A stretch of DNA of 64,000 nt. Origin: Nipponacmea schrenckii. Taxonomy: Eukaryota > Mollusca > Gastropoda > Lottiidae. The position numbers and the translations under genes were made by a program. Numbering within the stretch: the stretch's first letter is position 1; the number at the start of each line of letters is the position of its first letter. Below are positions 52,955 through 64,000 of the stretch, one piece after another. The notes under the pieces were generated by a model. It was not told where the DNA came from. It ran no database searches and worked only from the letters and a program-made list of their open reading frames with translations. The DNA is taken from the NCBI GenBank assembly GCA_030562195.1, contig CM060202.1, forward strand, positions 1,984,001 through 2,048,000, given 5' to 3'.

Positions 52955-54495
52955 GCGGTGAGTGTAAAATGCCCAAAGCCCAAACGCCCTCAGAGCAAAA
53001 GGACGTCTTGATAATCAAAACTACTGGTAGTATAAAAAAAAATGGAATTTTCGGTGAAGGTTACGAAAAACTAAAAAAAGGAGACGTTTTATATGATTTA
53101 CTTTTATCGAATATTTTCTAATTGTGTTATAATAATAAAGTATGTCGTTTGTCTATAATTTTTTCGGTCGACTATAATAAATTTCATTAAAATTGAAACA
53201 CAAATATAAAGTTTTACGTTTGTGACATTTTGGTCAAAATCAAAATGGTTAATTACCTGAGCGCAAGGCTGGCTGTTTTATATTATCATATATACGTCAC
53301 AGGTTATCCTGTTACTATTTATAGCATTTATAACACCTAGGATATCCCGGTAACTATAGACGCTATCTTCTCCTTTCGATTGGTCCGATTTCAATAGTTC
53401 ACTGTGATCACTAATTATCATCTCTAAGTCCCTTCACTTGTAATTTGAAAACTTGGAAGTTCGACCTATTTTAATTTCCCACCCACCACTACCCTTCATT
53501 TTAAGTTAACTACTTTGTACTTTTTGTAATCTTTATTATGGCAGTTTTTCCCCAAAAAACGTTACATTTCATTTACAACTGTATTCAAATTTGTATATTA
53601 TATATTTATTTTGTTTAAGTCATTTTGTATTTATTGTTTATAATTTCTTATTTATTATCTTTACATTAAATTCAGCCAGAACCATTTATTTGTTTGCCTT
53701 TCCCTCCGGTAATTTAGCCTTAGTTATTTTCCTTGATTCTGCCCTCTCGACGTCAAGATGGCGGCAATATCACTGGTAGATTTGTTTCAGCCCTTTTTGT
53801 CCCTTGTCGGTGTTGCAGGTCTGAGGAAAAAAACCGATGCCTCATGTGCTTTTTCTGATATGGTTCTTTTAACCTTTATACTATTGGAGTGGTGAAAATA
53901 TTTGGTTTTCATTACATATCACTCACCATCCACACCTGTTTTGAACTCTAATTGAGAGAGTTGGCGATTTCTGCATCCATTTGCTGTACAAGGGCGAAAC
54001 ATGAAGTCTGAAGCCAATACAAGGACGTTTTCTGTCCCTGCAGGTTTTAATTGGGTTTGACCTACAGCCTAGTACATCTACATCCGTAAATAAGTAAGGA
54101 AAATTTGTCTTCGCTTATTAGTTCAATTTTAGTCAACAAATCTACCAGTGCTATTTTCGCCATCTTGACGTCGCGTAGACAGAATCCAGGAAAATAACTG
54201 AGGCTAAAACATAAAACCTTTATATTTGTGTTTCAATTTCAATGAAATTTACTACAGTCGACATATATCTTTTCATAAGAAAAAAATAAAGACAAACGAC
54301 CCACGGACATAATTTATTATTATAACACAGTTAGAGAACATTCGATACAAAAATAAATCATATAAAACGTCTCATTTTTTTCATTTCTCGTTAGCTTCAC
54401 CGAAAATTCTTTTTTTTACCCTACCAATAGTTTTGATTATCCAAACGTCTTTTTGCTATTGGGCATTTTTGGTCGTTGGGCATTTTACACTTACC
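52955..54495. mobile_element. Large foldback element with unequal halves
   Basis: Outer arms about 52958-53225 and 54212-54493 are inverted repeats (end motif GGTRAGTGTAAAATGCCCAA). A second inverted pair lies inside: about 53711-53790 and 54135-54211 (CGTCAAGATGGCG, CACTGGTAGATTTGTT). Right arms are contiguous but left arms are separated by ~480 bp (53226-53710), implying a later insertion in the left half or a deletion in the right. No transposase. Confidence 0.65.
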
Positions 54496-57401
54496 GTATA
54501 ATATAAGCATAATGTAGGCCTATAGACGATTCGATCAAAATATTTATCTCGAAAATACGTTTTTTAACGTAATATAATTCGAGGTGCATTTACGGACAGA
54601 AATCCTAATTTTAACACGTTAATTTCCGAAAGGTTTTGAAAAATTGCGTTTGCAGACTATAGTCTTTTCACCGCCGAAGACCTCCAAAACAGCCGAAGCT
54701 ATAATTCATCAAATGTGATTCATTCGCTTCAGGTTCTTTAACATCCACTCGTGTGCGGGAATGACATATATGATATGAGAGGTATATTTGATTTTGGCGT
54801 AGTTCTAGTAGCCCCTACTTCTTCTTAGGACTACACTTATTTTACCATTGGGACAATTATTCCGGCCCCAAGTCAACCCAAAAATGGCCATAGCCTTAAA
54901 GGAGCTGTTAATAAGATAACGATATTAAATGACAAAAGATAACTTGTTTAACGATATCAGTTAGAATTAGGTAACCCAGAAAATTTATTAGGCGTACACC
55001 AACAATTTTAAATCTAGGCCTACAGATGCCATCTCTTTTGTTTCCGATTTATCACAAAGACAAAATGTGCCTCTCTCAAACATTTTAAAGCGCCATTACC
55101 TCTTATTATGATTAAGTTTGAAATTCAAAATTTTATGTCTATTAACAAGTATCCTCTTAAAGATTGTTAGTTATGATGTCATCTGCCAATAAGAAAATTA
55201 TACGACATCTAATTGAGGACAGCTCGTTATATAATCCTGCACTATACATTGTGTTGAAGGCATCTACGTACAATACTGATAACACGGTAAATTAAGTCAG
55301 AAAGCCTATACTGAAGTAGGAAAGATGTATCATTAAGTCAATAAAGATATTAGATTACCACGTATATGATATATAGGCTAATAAGCAGGCCATGACCTTT
55401 CATCGCTCACTTATTATGACCAGTAATCTATTTCAATATACAAATACGTTGATTTCACTTTTTGTTGCATATTACTCATTATAATTTTCATCTCGGAAAC
55501 AAGAAAATCGTACTGATTACTAATTTTTCATGAACGCTCGATTTGCCTCAACCCTTAAATATAAATCTGACGAGGCTCACAAGAAATCGATTAAAGCCAC
55601 AGGGATATGAAGCCTATTGTACGAGGCTAGACAGATTCGAAAGGATAACCGTAATTGAATCATTGATACATGGGAATATTTTATGACCAATGAGTTGAGA
55701 AATATAGGCATAATTTGATTTTACATTTCATAAAGTTTATTTAAGGAGTTCAGATGAAAGTATTCTAAAAACTAAAAATTTCTAGCTCCACATGGTACAC
55801 TAGTATATTAACCTTTCGTACCTAATGAAACCTTTCGGATTTACTATTAATAGAATATAACAGCTGATTTCAGTCTTTGTTCACTGACCGGCTCAAGGCT
55901 GGTGTTGCCTAAAACGTAATCGAGGAAGAGATTTACTTGTAAGAAAATATTCAGCGATAAACAGATTGTCTTAGGAAAGATATTCAACCAAAAATAGGAG
56001 GTGAGTACATTATCTGTTGTTTTAGTTTAACATAATTTATATTAATTTGAAGTGTTGCCGACAAACACCGGAAGATGAAATCAGCTGTTCTGGCTACATT
56101 AGACCTTGACTATTATATGAGTTACAAACCTGAGTAAGTGCAATTTTCTTTTTACGGGAATAGATTCATTTGAAAGACCAATACGATAGAACGATCAGTT
56201 TGACTATCAATCCATTGTTCTTGAATTGTTAATTGTTTGATTCATCAGTAAATATCATTGTATTTCTGATTCGGATACTTTAAGGGAAAGTGGACTCATC
56301 AGTCTTAGTAATAACCAGCCCAGGTGTTAAAAACAAGGAAACGCGGTTATAATCATCCATTGCCCGAGAAATGTTAAATATACATACTCTTTCTTATATA
56401 TTTTATTCAAACGCATTGGGTGACACCTGTATACAAAAGAAGGGACTTGAATGGCGAGGTTATAACGTAACTAAAGATATATGTGTCACATGTACACAAT
56501 TTGCATAATTTCTCATTGCATTATATTTAATGCATGTAGATTAGAGTCATTGCAATGTCTGACCCTACCTTTTACCTTCGAAGTGATATTCCGATGGGAT
56601 ATCAGAACTGAGATTGAGTTTATGTTGATTCTTTGGGGGAGTATTACACAGACAAGGGATATGTTTTCCAGCCTACCATCTCGGCTATATTTTGATACCA
56701 CGTGAGGCACCGTAGCTTTCGACAATGCCCGGAAAGACTTGATAATTGTTCATGCAGCTGTGCATAGACACCAAAAGTTCTAAGTTGACTTGAGTCATGG
56801 TGGAAATACTAAAAAACTAACGACTGAAATGCGGGAAGTAGCAATTCACATGATTCCGAATATTTCGTTGGAGGAACCGGATAGGGTCACATTTGTCGGA
56901 CTACACAATGCTAAGCTATGAAGACCTCCGTTTTATACATTTCTGTCGAGGGGTGAGATTGGCTTTTTTTGCTTCCTCAGTAGAGTAACTTTACAACCTT
57001 ATATAAGAAAGGTGGCTAGATGGGAAGATGCTATAGATCACCACGAATTCATTGAACCAGAATTCTTTCCTGGGTGCTTTCTGTCTTCTGTTGACAAATA
57101 AATATTCAGTTTGTTCGTTCGTTTCTTGTCTATTATCTCCAGCTGCTCTATCTTTGTATCAAATAAATTAATCTATTCAAGTATATACAAGTTTTTTTTG
57201 TTGGTGTCAAACAATCATCTACAAGTGTATGGACTAATTGACATTGATTTACAAATGTCAAAAATGACCCACAAATGAAGGAGTAAGAATCAAGAAGTCT
57301 TGTAATTTTTCATAATTATAATTCACAAGATTTCAACGTTTTGGATTAAGACGGACACAAAGTTTGTTTGATGGTGTGTAGAAAGTTATTGTGATTAATT
57401 T
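54496..57401. other. Intergenic DNA, no gene recognised
   Basis: Mostly unique AT-rich DNA between the divergent RRP1 and MCT-like genes. Apart from the candidate 5' exon at 55895-55999, nothing supportable was seen; open frames at 56481-56725 lie on both strands without features. Confidence 0.45.
55895..55999 (+). other. Possible non-coding first exon of the MCT-like gene
   Basis: Unique, non-repetitive sequence ending in AAAATAGGAG/GTGAGTAC, a strong donor, on the same strand as the MCT-like exon 7.4 kb downstream. No coding potential seen. Weak inference; transcript data would be decisive. Confidence 0.2.
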
Positions 57402-57768
57402 ATTTTCTATTATCCATGGCTGACCCCTCTGTAAATTTATTTATATTATATTATCCATGGCTGACCCCTCTGTAAATTTATTTATTTTCTATTATCCACT
57501 GCTGGCCCCTCTGTAAATTGATTTATTTTCTATTACCCATGCCTTGAACCTCTGTAAATTGATTTATTTTCTATCATCCATGGCCCCTCTCTAAATTGAT
57601 TTATTTTCTATTGTCCACTGCTGGCCCCTCTGTAAATTGATTAATTTTCTATTATCCATGGCTTGCCCCTCTGTAAAATGATTAATTTTCCATTGTCCAT
57701 GGCTGACCCCTCTATGAAATGGTTTATTTTCCATTATCCATGGCTGACCCCTCTGTAAAATATTATGC
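57402..57768. repeat. ~42-bp minisatellite, about nine copies
   Basis: Units with TATTATCCATGGCTGACCCC followed by TCTGTAAATTTATTTAT; spacing 41-48 bp, diverging along the array. Confidence 0.85.
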
Positions 57769-58029
57769 AACGGGGTCAAAACCATAAGCTTACAGCCAGA
57801 AGGTTTTGTACTTCTGAGTAAATCTTAAAAAAAATGTAATTTCAGGGTTCAATAAAGCTATAATGCGTCGCAATTTCAAGTTAACATGACCCTTTTTGCA
57901 CTCCAATATCCGTTCATTAGCCAAAATAAAATAAGTGAATCATATCTAATTGTATATTTTTCAATATAAAAACTGTACAAAACGGCGATCAGACACGTTG
58001 ATATCACAGCAACAAAAAGAACACAAGAT

Positions 58030-58560
58030 ATGCCACGTTTGACTGTCATCGAGGGAGAGAGAGCCGTTGGAATGACCCAACAAGGAAAGTTTCACATCGA
58101 CGTTGCCAGAAGGTTGTGCTGCGCACTCATCACTATCAGCAGGTTGATGCAGCGGTTACGTCAGACAGGTCAGGGGTCATACAGACCGAAGAGTGCAATA
58201 CCCAAGCTGCCACACCCCGTTAAGATCTTTACATATAGGTACTACACCTGAGAAACAGTACCGTAACAGCGACGCCCATGGCGACACCAGCATTGGGACA
58301 CAGGATCGGTCGACAGACTGTCCACAGGAGACTACGACAGTATAGAAACGGTCAAGTCATCCCTATACCGCGGACCGCGCCTGATTCGTCGACACCGGAA
58401 CAACATACTGATAGGGCCATTCCGACTTTGAAACCGGCGGGACTAGATACGTTGTGCGATGGCCCCCATGTTCACCGGAAACAAATCAAGCACTTGTGCA
58501 AATCCGATGTCACCGAGTGCCTCTGGTCAACGCCCAGAACGATGTATCCTCAAGGATTGT
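58030..58560 (+). pseudogene. Tc1-like transposase N-terminal remnant
   Basis: Frame 58030-58251 reads MPRLTVIEGERAVGMTQQGK, then VARRLCCALITISRLMQRLRQTG, the Tc1 paired-like helix-turn-helix. Frame 58278-58562 continues with GRQTVHRRLRQYRNGQ, the second helix-turn-helix. The catalytic DDE part is not recognisable. Locally higher GC than the surroundings. Confidence 0.7.
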
Positions 58561-58599
58561 AAGGATTTTATTGAAATGAATTTTTTGTAAAGATATTGT

Positions 58600-59649
58600 G
58601 AAAGGATTTTTCAAAAACATAACACAAATCCTAAACTTCTACATATTTTTAGTTTTTCTTTTATGCCGTTTCAAACAGGTGATATCGTCTTTTTTTTTTT
58701 GGACACCAGTTTTCTACCTAAAACGAACAACTTCTCTGCAATTTCACTCGTGCTTACTCATCGACTCATTTGCCTCTACCTTTTCCCAAACTCGCTGGTT
58801 CTATCTACCATCCGATGTATCTCGTTCTAGTCTGTAATTTCTTTTTTTCATCTTTCTCTGCACTCTGTTTATTGCTGAACTACCTCACTTCTTTTCTTCC
58901 TTGTTTCCTCTACCCCCCTTTGTCTCTACTACCTCCTCTGCTTCGCCCTGTCTCTACTACATCCCTCTCTACTTTGCTCTGTTTCTACTTCACTCTGTAT
59001 CTGTTACCTTCCTGACTTCTTCGCGATGTCTCTACTACCCCCCTCTTTTATCTTAAGCCAATCAGTTAAGGTGTTCACAGTTCGCTATCAGAATTTGAAG
59101 AGCAAATCCATGTGTGTCAAGAACTATCCTCGTTTGAAATCCGATTTTTCTCTGCCATAAGCTATATAGAAAATATATTGAACTATATATAGACAAGGGG
59201 GAATTCCTAAAGTAAGGTATTGAAGGAATACGAAAAGCGATTTTTGTATATGTCGCGTTAATTTGAAAACTATTGGGTATTATAATATTAAAGACCCAAA
59301 TATCTGTCCCTAAAGGTCAACTTTTTCAATTTCTTGACAAGCTTCGGGTACCTCTGATATACGCACGAAAACATCTGCTACAAAGTCTGGCATATTTTAT
59401 ACGTTTTTCGGTTACATTAGTTTTTACAACTATGTGGGCTTTCTTTCTTTAAATGCGGACAACATGAAAAAACCGCTCTATTCATGTATATGATATGAAA
59501 CTGGGGTAATGATATGCGTGAGCCATCAACCCATATCTTGAATAATTATCTTCATAAAATTATCCAGGAAGGGTAAACAGACATCTGATATTTTGTAAGT
59601 CAAGGTCAATTTTTGTGGTTATCCTATAATGTGTTCTAATTTGGTTATA
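58600..59649. other. Pyrimidine-rich tract and unique DNA, no gene
   Basis: 58850-59040 is strongly C/T-rich on the plus strand (repeated CTCTACT and CCTC words); the rest shows nothing recognisable. Confidence 0.5.
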
Positions 59650-60655
59650 TACTATTTTTATACGTCGGTCCGTCTGCCCACAATTGCTCGTAAACACTCC
59701 AGAGGGCGCTATTCTTAACGGATTTTGATGAAACTTGATATACGTGTTTATGATCGCGCAACGAAAAACCCTATTGAAAATCAGCGAAATCGGAAAAATT
59801 TTAGTATGAGTTCTTGTCCTTGTTCTTGAATGGCTCGTAAACACTCTACAATGTGCATTCTTGACAGATTTTGATGAGACTTGGTGTGAGAGTGTGTAAT
59901 CACCCAAGGATGAACCCTATTAAAATTTAGCGAAATTGAAAAATATTTAATATCAGTTATTGCCCCTTGTTTTTGAAAACGCGTTCAATTTTTGGCTTGT
60001 AAACACTCTTCAAAGCGCAATTTTGACAACACTTGCTGAAATTGTTTAATATCACCCATGGATGAACCATAATGGAAATCAAAAGTATTGAAATATATTT
60101 AATTATTATTGCGCTTGTTCTTTAAAATGTGTTTGCCTTGCCTATAAACTCTACAAGTCACAATTCTTGAGCGGTTTTGACAAAACTTGCTGAAATTGTT
60201 ATTTATCACTCAAGGATGAACCCTATATTGAAAATCAGATAAATCGAAACATATTATAATAGTTATCAGTTATTGCCTTTTTTGCAATTTTAGCTCATAA
60301 ACACTCTGCAAGTCACATTTCTTGACTGATTTTAATAGAACTTGGCATTAGTATTTGTAATCACCAAGGATGAACCCTGTTGAAAATAAGAAATATCACA
60401 AAAAATATTTGATATGAATTATTGTCCGTGTTCTTTAAAGCGCGTTTGGTTTTTGGATCGTAAACACCTTTCAAGGTAGAATTCCATACGGATTTTGATG
60501 AATTTTGTTGAAATTGTTTGTTATAACCCATGAGTGAACCCTGTTAATAATCAAAAATACTGAAAAATATTTAATGAGTTATTGCCTTATTATTAGGAAT
60601 AATTCTTGACAGATTTTAATGAAACTTAGGAATATTGTACATTTATCACCCTAGA
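59650..60655 (-). mobile_element. Pearl-like element, type A, minus strand, headless
   Basis: Reads tail-first on the plus strand: TTTTTATACGTCGGTCCGTC (hairpin collapsed), TGCTCGTAAACACTC, then units with GGATGAACCCTATTGAAAAT and CTTGTTCTTGAA. About six diverged units. Confidence 0.7.
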
Positions 60656-60692
60656 AAAGAAGTGCATGATTGAAGGTGAATATTTCATTTTT

Positions 60693-60970
60693 TATACGCC
60701 TACATGAATATGTGGACGTATATTGTCGTCGTCCGTCCGTCGGTCCGTCAACATTTGTTGTAGACACTATAGAAGCTACAATTTTATATGGATTTTAATG
60801 AAACTTTGTTTGATCATTGGAATTTGTAAGACGGTGGTCAAGTTCGATTTTGACGATTTTTCGATGAACGGTTTTTGAGTTATTGCCCCTGCCTCTATTT
60901 TGTTGGTGTGAGCATTTGAATTGATAAGACGATGGTCAAGTTCCAACTTGAAGATTTTTCAATGAATGGT
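60693..60970 (-). mobile_element. Pearl-like element, type X, minus strand, 5'-truncated
   Basis: Tail hairpin ATACGCCTACAT..ATGTGGACGTAT (60693-60721), GTCCGTCCGTCGGTCCGTC, then about one and a half X units. Abuts the next element. Confidence 0.7.
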
Positions 60971-62061
60971 TTTTTATACGCACACATGGAAATGTGGACG
61001 TATTTTGCCGTCGCCCCTGTCCGTCCGTCCGTCGGCCCGTCAACATTTGTTGTATCCGCAATACAGGCTACAGTTTTTATCCGATTTTAATTTAGATTGG
61101 TATACATGTATATATTGATGATATCTCGGTCAAGTTCGATAATGGAAATTATCGCATGAACAGTTTTAGAGTTATTGCACTTGACTTAGTAAAAACGCGT
61201 CAAATTTGGGTTGTATCGACAATAGAGGCTACAGTTTTAATACGATCTTAATGAAACTTGGTATACATGTATATATTGATGATATCTCGGTCAAGTTCGA
61301 AAATGGAAATTATCGAATGAACGGATTTTGAGTTATTGCCCTTGACTTAGTAAAAACGCGTCAAATTTGGGTTGTATCCACGAAAGAGGCTACAGTTTTT
61401 ATCCGATCTTAATGAAACTTGGTATACATGTATATATTAAAGGGATAATAGGCGTTAGAACGAACATAAAATTTTAAGTTCACTCAAATTTGGACAATAA
61501 CAGTATATACCCATCAGTGGACTTACCTATACATCAAAATCCCTCTAAGATCCGATAAATCCCCAAAATAAAGTAGTTAATCATAAAACGCTTGAGCCAT
61601 CCATCAAGCGATTTTTAAATCGTGTAAATATAAAGGGAAGTAACTCTTACATGTGAGTTTTCACGCGTCCTTGACCCCTACTGTTGAATTCCACAATGAC
61701 GTATAGCGTTGATTTACCAGACGCTTTTATTCTCAAACTGAAATGAATCGTCGCTGGCTCACCTTTTTTTAAAATTCCGAATATATATTTTATTGTGGCT
61801 TTTTAAAATTTGGTAAAATGTGGAATGCATACTTATTTAACTAATAGTCAATATGAAACACAAATATAAGCCGCAGGACGAGTGTATTCTAACGCCTATT
61901 ATCCCTTTAAGGATATCTCGGTCAAGTTCGAAAATGGAAATTATCGAATGAACGGATTCTGAGTTATTGCCCTTGACTTAGTAAAAACGCGTCAAATTTG
62001 GGTTGTATCCCAATCTTAATGAAACTTAGTATGCATGTAAGGAAATAATCGAATGAACGGA
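60971..62061 (-). mobile_element. Pearl-like element, C-related, minus strand, with a MITE inside
   Basis: Tail hairpin ATACGCACACATGG..ATGTGGACGTAT, GTCCGTCCGTCCGTCGGCCCG, then ~160-bp units (GATGATATCTCGGTCAAGTTCG, GAGTTATTGCCCTTGACTTAG, AATGAAACTTGGTATACATG). A TTAA-flanked MITE interrupts a unit at 61441-61906. No head seen. Confidence 0.7.
61441..61906. mobile_element. TTAA-flanked MITE
   Basis: Perfect terminal inverted repeats AGGGATAATAGGCGTTAGAA / TTCTAACGCCTATTATCCCT with TTAA on both sides (61437-61440, 61907-61910). TTAA targets are typical of piggyBac and Kolobok elements; AGGG ends favour Kolobok (inference). 466 bp, no coding sequence. Confidence 0.85.
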
Positions 62062-63316
62062 TTTTTATACGCCCACATTAATATGTGGACGTATATTGTC
62101 GTCATCCCCTTCCGTCGGTCTGTCAACATCTGTTGTAGACACTATAGAAGCTACAATTTTCTATGGATTTTAATGAAACTTGGTATGAGCATTGGTATTG
62201 ATAAGACGGCAGTCAAGTTCGATTTGGACGATTTTTCGATAAACGGTTTTTTACTTATTGCCCCTGCCTCTATAATTGTTGTAGACACAATAGAAGCTAC
62301 AATTTTCAATAGATTTTAATGAAACTTGGTGTGAGCATTGGAAAAGACGGCGGTCAAGTTCGAATTTGAAGATTTTTCGATGAACTTTTTTTGAGTTATT
62401 TCCCTTGACTTATTTACATCACGTCAAAATATATTGTTGATGCAATAGAAGCTACAATTTTCAATGCATTTGAATGAAACTTGGTATGAGCATTGGAATT
62501 GATAAGGCGGTGGTCAAGTTCAAATTTGATTTTTTGATGAATAGTTTATGAGTATTTGCCCTTGACTAAGTAAAATTGCGTAAAAATTCATTTTCTGTAG
62601 ACACTATAGAAGCTACAATTATAAATGGATTTTAATGAAACTTGGTATGAGCATTGGAATTGTTAAGACGGCGGTCAAGTTCGATTTGGACGATTTTGCA
62701 ATAAACAGTTTTGGAGTTATTGCCCCTGCCTCTATATTTGTTGTAGACAAAATAGAAGCTACAAGTCATTTGAATTTTACCAAGTCGAGGGCAATAAGTC
62801 AGAAACAAGCTTATTTACATCACGTCAAAATATATTGTTGATGCAATAGAAGCTACAATTTTCAATGCATTTGAATGAAACTTGGTATGAGCATTGGAAT
62901 TGATAAGGCGGTGGTCAAGTTCAAATTTGATTTTTTGATGAATAGTTTATGAGTATTTGCCCTTGACTAAGTAAAATTGCGTAAAAATTCATTTTCTGTA
63001 GACACTATAGAAGCTACAATTATAAATGGATTTTAATGAAACTTGGTATGAGCATTGGAATTGATAAGACGGCGGTCAAGTTCGATTTGGACGATTTTGC
63101 AATAAACAGTTTTGGAGTTATTGCCCCTGCCTCTATATTTGTTGTAGACAATATAGAAGCTACAAGTCATTTGAATTTTACCAAGTCGAGGGCAATAACT
63201 CAGAAACAAGCTTCTATAGTGTCTACAACAAAATGTTGACGGACCGGCTGACCGACAGGCCGACGGACAGGGGCAATGACAATAGACGTTCACGTTTTCA
63301 TGTGGAGGTATAAAAA
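62062..63316. mobile_element. Type-X pearl-like pair with outward-facing tails and a 401-bp duplication
   Basis: Minus-strand tail hairpin at 62066-62096 (ATACGCCCACATTAATATGTGG..) and a plus-strand tail at 63233-63315 (GACGGACC.., GGACAGGGG, GACGTTCACGTTTTCATGTGG, GGTATAAAA). Between them X units run in minus orientation, with 62411-62811 repeated almost exactly at 62812-63212. The right tail ends about 125 bp before the MCT-like coding exon. Confidence 0.7.
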
Positions 63317-63399
63317 TGAAGAAGAACTATTATTTTCAAATACTGTTGGTTTGCTTTGTATTTTAAGTTAAGATAAGTATTGCAACTGAATAATTTCAG

Positions 63400-63440
63400 G
63401 TAAAGATGGTGTGTTAAGAGAATAGAGATTGATTCACATC
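63400..63440 (+). other. 5' leader of the MCT-like exon with a minimal upstream ORF
   Basis: A pyrimidine-poor but valid acceptor (AATAATTTCAG) ends at 63399, so the coding exon probably begins at 63400 and at least one 5' non-coding exon lies upstream. The 41-base leader contains a three-codon upstream ORF, ATG-GTG-TGT-TAA, at 63406-63417. Confidence 0.5.
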
Positions 63441-63699
63441 ATGTCGTCGGTTAAGAGAAATCGAAAGCCTTCAGCAGAATCTGATGAGTATGATGACGTT
63501 GACGATTATATACCAACACCACCAGATGGGGGTTATGGCTGGATTATTGTTATTTGTTCATTTATATCTAATATGATCGTTGACGGAATAGGTTATACTT
63601 TTGGCGTTTTTTTGGTGGAATTCGTCGATGTCTTCAAGGCTCCTAAAAGCAAGATATCTCTAATTGGTTCTTTACTATGTGGAATATATCTATTTGCTG
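63441..63699 (+). CDS. Monocarboxylate transporter-like (SLC16/MCT) first coding exon
   Basis: First coding exon of a major-facilitator transporter; MCT relatives move lactate, pyruvate, ketone bodies or other monocarboxylates across the plasma membrane, usually with protons. It encodes 86 residues plus one base. Seen: a short cytoplasmic N-terminus with acidic residues, then [15 protein letters not shown] (27-41), the MCT signature at the start of transmembrane helix 1. Next comes an F(G/L)VFLVEF helix continuation, a KAPKSKIS loop and the start of helix 2 ([14 protein letters not shown]). Donor GCTG/GTAAGT. The ATG at 63441 is preferred as the first ATG giving this frame. The rest of the gene lies to the right, outside the window. 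The substrate cannot be inferred. Confidence 0.88.
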
Positions 63700-64000
63700 G
63701 TAAGTAATTGCAGCTCTTACAACAATAATTGACGCCTGAAGAAGAATATAATATATTACAATTATTCATAGTTTAGTTGATCTCAGAAACCGTATATTTT
63801 CTCCTTAAGAAACATCGAAACCTATTTCAAATCATCATAAAACTAAATTATTACTGTATTATTATATTTTATTAAATTATTATGAAAGACTATAAGCCGT
63901 GGTAAACGCCTTCGCTTTATCTTATTGGCAGTTGTAAACCTAAGAGTGAAATTTTTGACAAAATTGTTATCATAACACATGCCAAATTTGGCAAAACATT

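Noticed and set aside
58850..59040. Polypyrimidine tract considered as a coding region (Leu/Ser-rich frames)
   Set aside because: Open frames arise from C/T bias; no conserved blocks.

Overview
The window is eukaryotic, AT-rich and dominated by repeats. The repeat content (Penelope-like elements with GIY-YIG domains, and pearl-like elements with ~160-bp core repeats followed by a GGAC/ACGG microsatellite and a terminal hairpin) points to a lophotrochozoan animal, most likely a bivalve mollusc. That assignment is inference; no species can be named. No rRNA, tRNA or CRISPR array was seen.

Two host genes can be supported. (1) A minus-strand RRP1 (Nop52 family, ribosomal RNA processing protein 1) gene runs from an ATG at 52689 down to at least 3637. 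I assembled nine coding exons by eye. All eight introns have GT-AG ends, all phases join in frame, and the 371 residues so far cover the Nop52 domain plus the start of a basic, serine-rich tail. The 3' end lies outside the window or was not recognised. (2) A plus-strand first coding exon of a monocarboxylate-transporter-like (SLC16) gene lies at 63441-63699. About 10.7 kb separates the two divergently oriented coding starts.

Almost everything else is mobile DNA, most of it inside the RRP1 introns. The last visible intron (3843-21383, 17.5 kb) holds two large A-type pearl-like elements, a near-perfect palindrome, a 1.06-kb tandem triplication ending in a foldback element, a hAT transposase remnant, a Penelope GIY-YIG insertion with a visible target duplication, a minus-strand LINE remnant and a TA-flanked DNA transposon. 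Intron 7 (21482-26426) is almost wholly one pearl-like element with two others nested in it, one of which carries a Penelope remnant. Intron 5 (27999-37700) has three tandem copies of a ~1.37-kb family, two small pearl-like elements, an L1/Tx1-like LINE fragment and an antisense Penelope remnant. Intron 4 has a locally duplicated segment with filled and empty transposon sites side by side, plus another Penelope remnant. Intron 1 contains, on the opposite strand, a broken transposase-like gene split precisely by a pearl-like element.

The most interesting pattern is the structure of the pearl-like (Helentron-associated-type) elements. Every subfamily begins with a short hairpin whose arms differ in sequence but remain complementary. 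Each then carries an ATACGCCC motif that reappears inverted in a 3'-terminal hairpin, and head and tail change together in a divergent copy. Several nested insertions show the element ends directly.
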